DNA from: Chitinophagales bacterium
GTDB lineage: Bacteria > Bacteroidota > Bacteroidia > Chitinophagales > Chitinophagaceae
DNA: 42,506 nt
Direction: 5' to 3'
NCBI GenBank assembly: GCA_017303455.1
Contig: JAFLBM010000030.1
Coordinates: forward strand, 1 to 42,506
Of this stretch, positions 41,280 to 42,506 are shown piece after piece; within the stretch, counting starts at the first letter, position 1; each line of letters starts with the position of its first letter. The position numbers and the translations under genes were made by a program. The notes under the pieces were generated by a model. That model saw nothing but the letters and a program-made list of their open reading frames with translations. It did no database searches and was not told the origin of the DNA.

Positions 41280-41313
41280 AGATGCCTGCCTGCCGGCAGG
41301 GGCAAAAACATCT
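41280..41313. repeat. GC-rich palindromic element, variant of the one in rlmD
   Basis: Core CCTGCC/GGCAGG at 41289-41300 with an outer TGCC/GGCA pair and AGATG...CATCT flanks. It shares the core with the rlmD palindrome, so it is a dispersed family. Confidence 0.6.
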
Positions 41314-41420
41314 TGCGAAGGCGGGAGGTAAGTGAAATCTAAACCTCTCATTTATCTCTTGCTTTCAAAAGAAAATAATAGATTTACCATATAATCTCTC
41401 TAAGGCCTATATACATAGGA

Positions 41421-41437
41421 ACCCCATGTTAGCTGTA
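41421..41437. other. Right end of the split attC-like site, opening of the HEAT cassette
   Basis: ACCCCATG then GTT with TAGCTGTA: GTTAGCTGTA (41428-41437) is the exact complement of TACAGCTAAC at 42187-42196. It is the missing end of site D (displaced by the IS) or the remnant of a deleted neighbour. Confidence 0.7.
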
Positions 41438-41446
41438 GTGTTTCTG

Positions 41447-42181
41447 TCACCCGGGTCTTGTCAATAAAGGTAATCTTTCTCTTAGCCGGTCAATAACACT
41501 TTCAGGATATTTCAGTTTTTTGCAAATAGCGTCATTGCTGAAACCTTCACGAATCATAATTAAGGCGATTACAGTATGAGCGGAATCTTTTATACTTGGT
41601 TTTCTGTTTTTCAAATGTGGTTCAACGGCAGCAAGGGCATTTTGTGTTCCAACGTATTTAAGTGCATAAATCAAATATTGAATGTCATCTTTGTTGTCTG
41701 TGCCCTTCAGTTTGTCAATAAGGAATTGTTCAACTTTATGTTCTGTATTTGTTAATGCTTCATACGCCAATCCTCTTATATGCCAGTTCCTGTTCTCAGT
41801 CAACTTTAAAATTGGAGTCAAGTCTGTTATTGCAGGTTTGAAAAGTTCTGCGAGCCGTAATAAAATCGTTTCTATTACTTGCCTGTCCTTTTCTTTTTTA
41901 AGTCTGTCAATAAAAAAAGATGCAGCATTTTTATCGCTAACATTTTTTGCAATATTTCCCGCTATAAAATAAGCATTTCTTTTTTTATCATCTTCAGTTT
42001 CATTCTCTATGAATTTGTAGAGGTCGTTAACGAATTCTGATTTGTCTAACTGTCTCGCTTCGTCATAAGCTGCAAATGAAACCGTTTTGCCGCTCTCGTA
42101 ACTGCCTTCAACCTTTACTTGTCTTGGCAAGTATGAGTTGTCTGACATTCTTGATATGAGGTTGTTTAAGTACGGGTTCAT
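41447..42181 (-). CDS. HEAT-repeat protein (cassette gene)
   Basis: The 244-residue soluble protein has successive HEAT-like helix pairs through about residues 60-200: KRNAYFIAGNIAKNVSDKNA, VIETILLRLAELFKPAITDL, NRNWHIRGLAYEALTNTEHK and DDIQYLIYALKYVGTQNALA. HEAT repeats form protein- or DNA-binding solenoids; some act in alkylpurine repair, but no catalytic motif is visible here. The ATG is 15 bp after the GTT boundary, and the stop is 10 bp before its own end box. Its downstream site is the one broken by the IS. Confidence 0.8.
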   Translation of the reverse strand: MNPYLNNLISRMSDNSYLPRQVKVEGSYESGKTVSFAAYDEARQLDKSEFVNDLYKFIENETEDDKKRNAYFIAGNIAKNVSDKNAASFFIDRLKKEKDRQVIETILLRLAELFKPAITDLTPILKLTENRNWHIRGLAYEALTNTEHKVEQFLIDKLKGTDNKDDIQYLIYALKYVGTQNALAAVEPHLKNRKPSIKDSAHTVIALIMIREGFSNDAICKKLKYPESVIDRLRERLPLLTRPG

Positions 42182-42186
42182 AACAT

Positions 42187-42385
42187 TACAGCTAACGTTA
42201 GGGCTTGGCGTTGTGGCGATACTCCGTGTTACGTCAGCCTGGATATGTTGCTGATCAAAGATATGAAGATGAAAATATATTCTAAAGCTTGGATTTATTC
42301 GTCAGTTGGATATGTCGCTGAGTAATGTTATATCGATCAGGATATGTTCGTAAAGCCGCCATAACGCCAAACCCCATGTTGGCGG
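42187..42385. other. attC-like recombination site F
   Basis: TACAGCTAAC (42187-42196) to GTTGGCGG (42378-42385), 199 bp. Arms GGGCTTGGCGTTGTGGC and GCCATAACGCCAAACCCC pair strongly. Inner block GCTGATCAAAGATATGAAGA. Rule-based prediction: the next cassette boundary to the right starts with CCGCCAAC. Confidence 0.85.
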
Positions 42386-42406
42386 TTCGTTCTATTTCAC
42401 AAATGT

Positions 42407-42506
42407 TTAGTGAAATTCTTTACTGTCGGTAGTCATCCGTACTTCTGACATTAAATTATTTGCTATGTCAAAAAGATCCAGCCATTTTGAACTTGAGTTT
42501 TCAAAA
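42407..42506 (-). CDS. 3' end of a further cassette gene (partial)
   Basis: An open minus-strand frame enters from the right edge and ends at the TAA at 42407-42409. The last 32 residues read SKWLDLFDIANNLMSEVRMT and TDSKEFH at the end. It lies 21 bp before the box of site F, the same placement as the other cassette genes. The fragment is too short to identify. Confidence 0.55.
   Translation of the reverse strand, partial: FENSSSKWLDLFDIANNLMSEVRMTTDSKEFH

Larger units (their letters stand above)
39844..41428. mobile_element. IS110/IS1111-type insertion sequence in an attC-like site
   Basis: About 1.58 kb lies between TATG/39844 and 41428/TT. It contains one DEDD transposase gene, an 89-bp left end and a long downstream non-coding end of about 425 bp, the side where IS1111-group elements encode their bridge RNA. 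No target duplication or terminal inverted repeat is obvious, as expected for the family. The right boundary could be nearer 41210 if 41210-41420 is a separate insertion; the palindrome at 41280 lies there. The element is precisely placed at G/TT of site D. Confidence 0.8.

Noticed and set aside
35035..42385. Interpretation of the 190-200 bp repeats as ordinary intergenic REP or terminator sequences
   Set aside because: This does not explain the block-specific exact complementary boxes, the stop codons inside boxes, or the IS placement at G/TT.
1..42506. tRNA, rRNA genes and CRISPR arrays
   Set aside because: No cloverleaf-like or rRNA sequence and no regularly spaced short direct repeats were seen; the repeats at 35-42 kb are long, diverged and separate single genes.

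Overview
The window is a piece of chromosome from a Bacteroidota bacterium, most likely of the Chitinophagaceae/Chitinophagales type. The evidence is the gene content (DUF2490 protein, DUF4369-type TlpA protein, LytS/LytTR pair, FAS1 lipoprotein, rhomboid pair next to an EEP phosphatase, Bacteroidetes-type PaaZ) and repeated TAnnTTTG -7 promoter boxes with TTG or TTTG about 18-23 bp upstream. Several of these boxes lie only 4-7 nt before the start codon, which suggests leaderless transcripts.

Positions 1-25400 are ordinary core genome: a truncated BNR/sortilin-like secreted protein, an SRPBCC/GyrI protein, an M16 protease, an MsrB lipoprotein, adenylate kinase, a DUF1569 protein and two small envelope proteins. 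These are followed by paaZ with an enoyl-CoA hydratase and an AlkA-type glycosylase, fabG with a GH3-family adenylating enzyme, a DUF2490 protein, lptB and metF. Then come a PpiC/TlpA-like envelope pair, rlmD (carrying an in-frame insertion of palindromic repeats), two envelope proteins, two rhomboids (the second without its catalytic serine) and an EEP-family phosphatase/nuclease.

Positions 25370-31680 hold cysS behind a 19-codon ORF with five consecutive Cys codons (a candidate Cys-responsive leader peptide). Next is a complete EcoRV-like restriction-modification pair, unusual in having Glu in place of the first catalytic Asp. Then come a two-domain FAS1 lipoprotein preceded by an 11-bp direct repeat at 21-bp spacing, and a LytS/LytTR two-component pair that could bind it.

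Positions 31700-34100 contain a second AlkA-like gene whose last 58 bp are repeated in diverged form (about 86 percent, mostly synonymous changes) about 1.1 kb downstream. An Abi_2-family (HEPN) abortive-infection gene lies between the copies, as if an element integrated into the 3' end of the gene and restored it. A GrpB/UPF0157 gene follows.

Positions 34300-42506 are the most interesting part. All non-IS genes are on the minus strand and are separated by homologous repeats of about 190-200 bp with imperfectly complementary ends, an inner conserved block, and AAC and GTT at the two boundaries. Each gene block opens with a GTT-containing 8-10-mer that is the exact reverse complement of the AAC-containing 8-10-mer at its own far end (four blocks). 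This is the logic of integron gene cassettes and attC sites. Start codons lie about 15-30 bp after GTT, and two stop codons lie inside the AAC box. Cargo includes a PH-domain membrane protein, a TPR protein, a RecB-like nuclease, a three-gene block (DUF4365 nuclease-like, HEPN-like, membrane-anchored PIN) and a HEAT-repeat protein. No integrase is in the window, so this looks like a cluster of unusually long attC-like sites without a local integrase. An IS110/IS1111-type element interrupts one site exactly at the predicted G/TT exchange point, and its downstream non-coding end contains a structured segment with an 8-nt match to the target.
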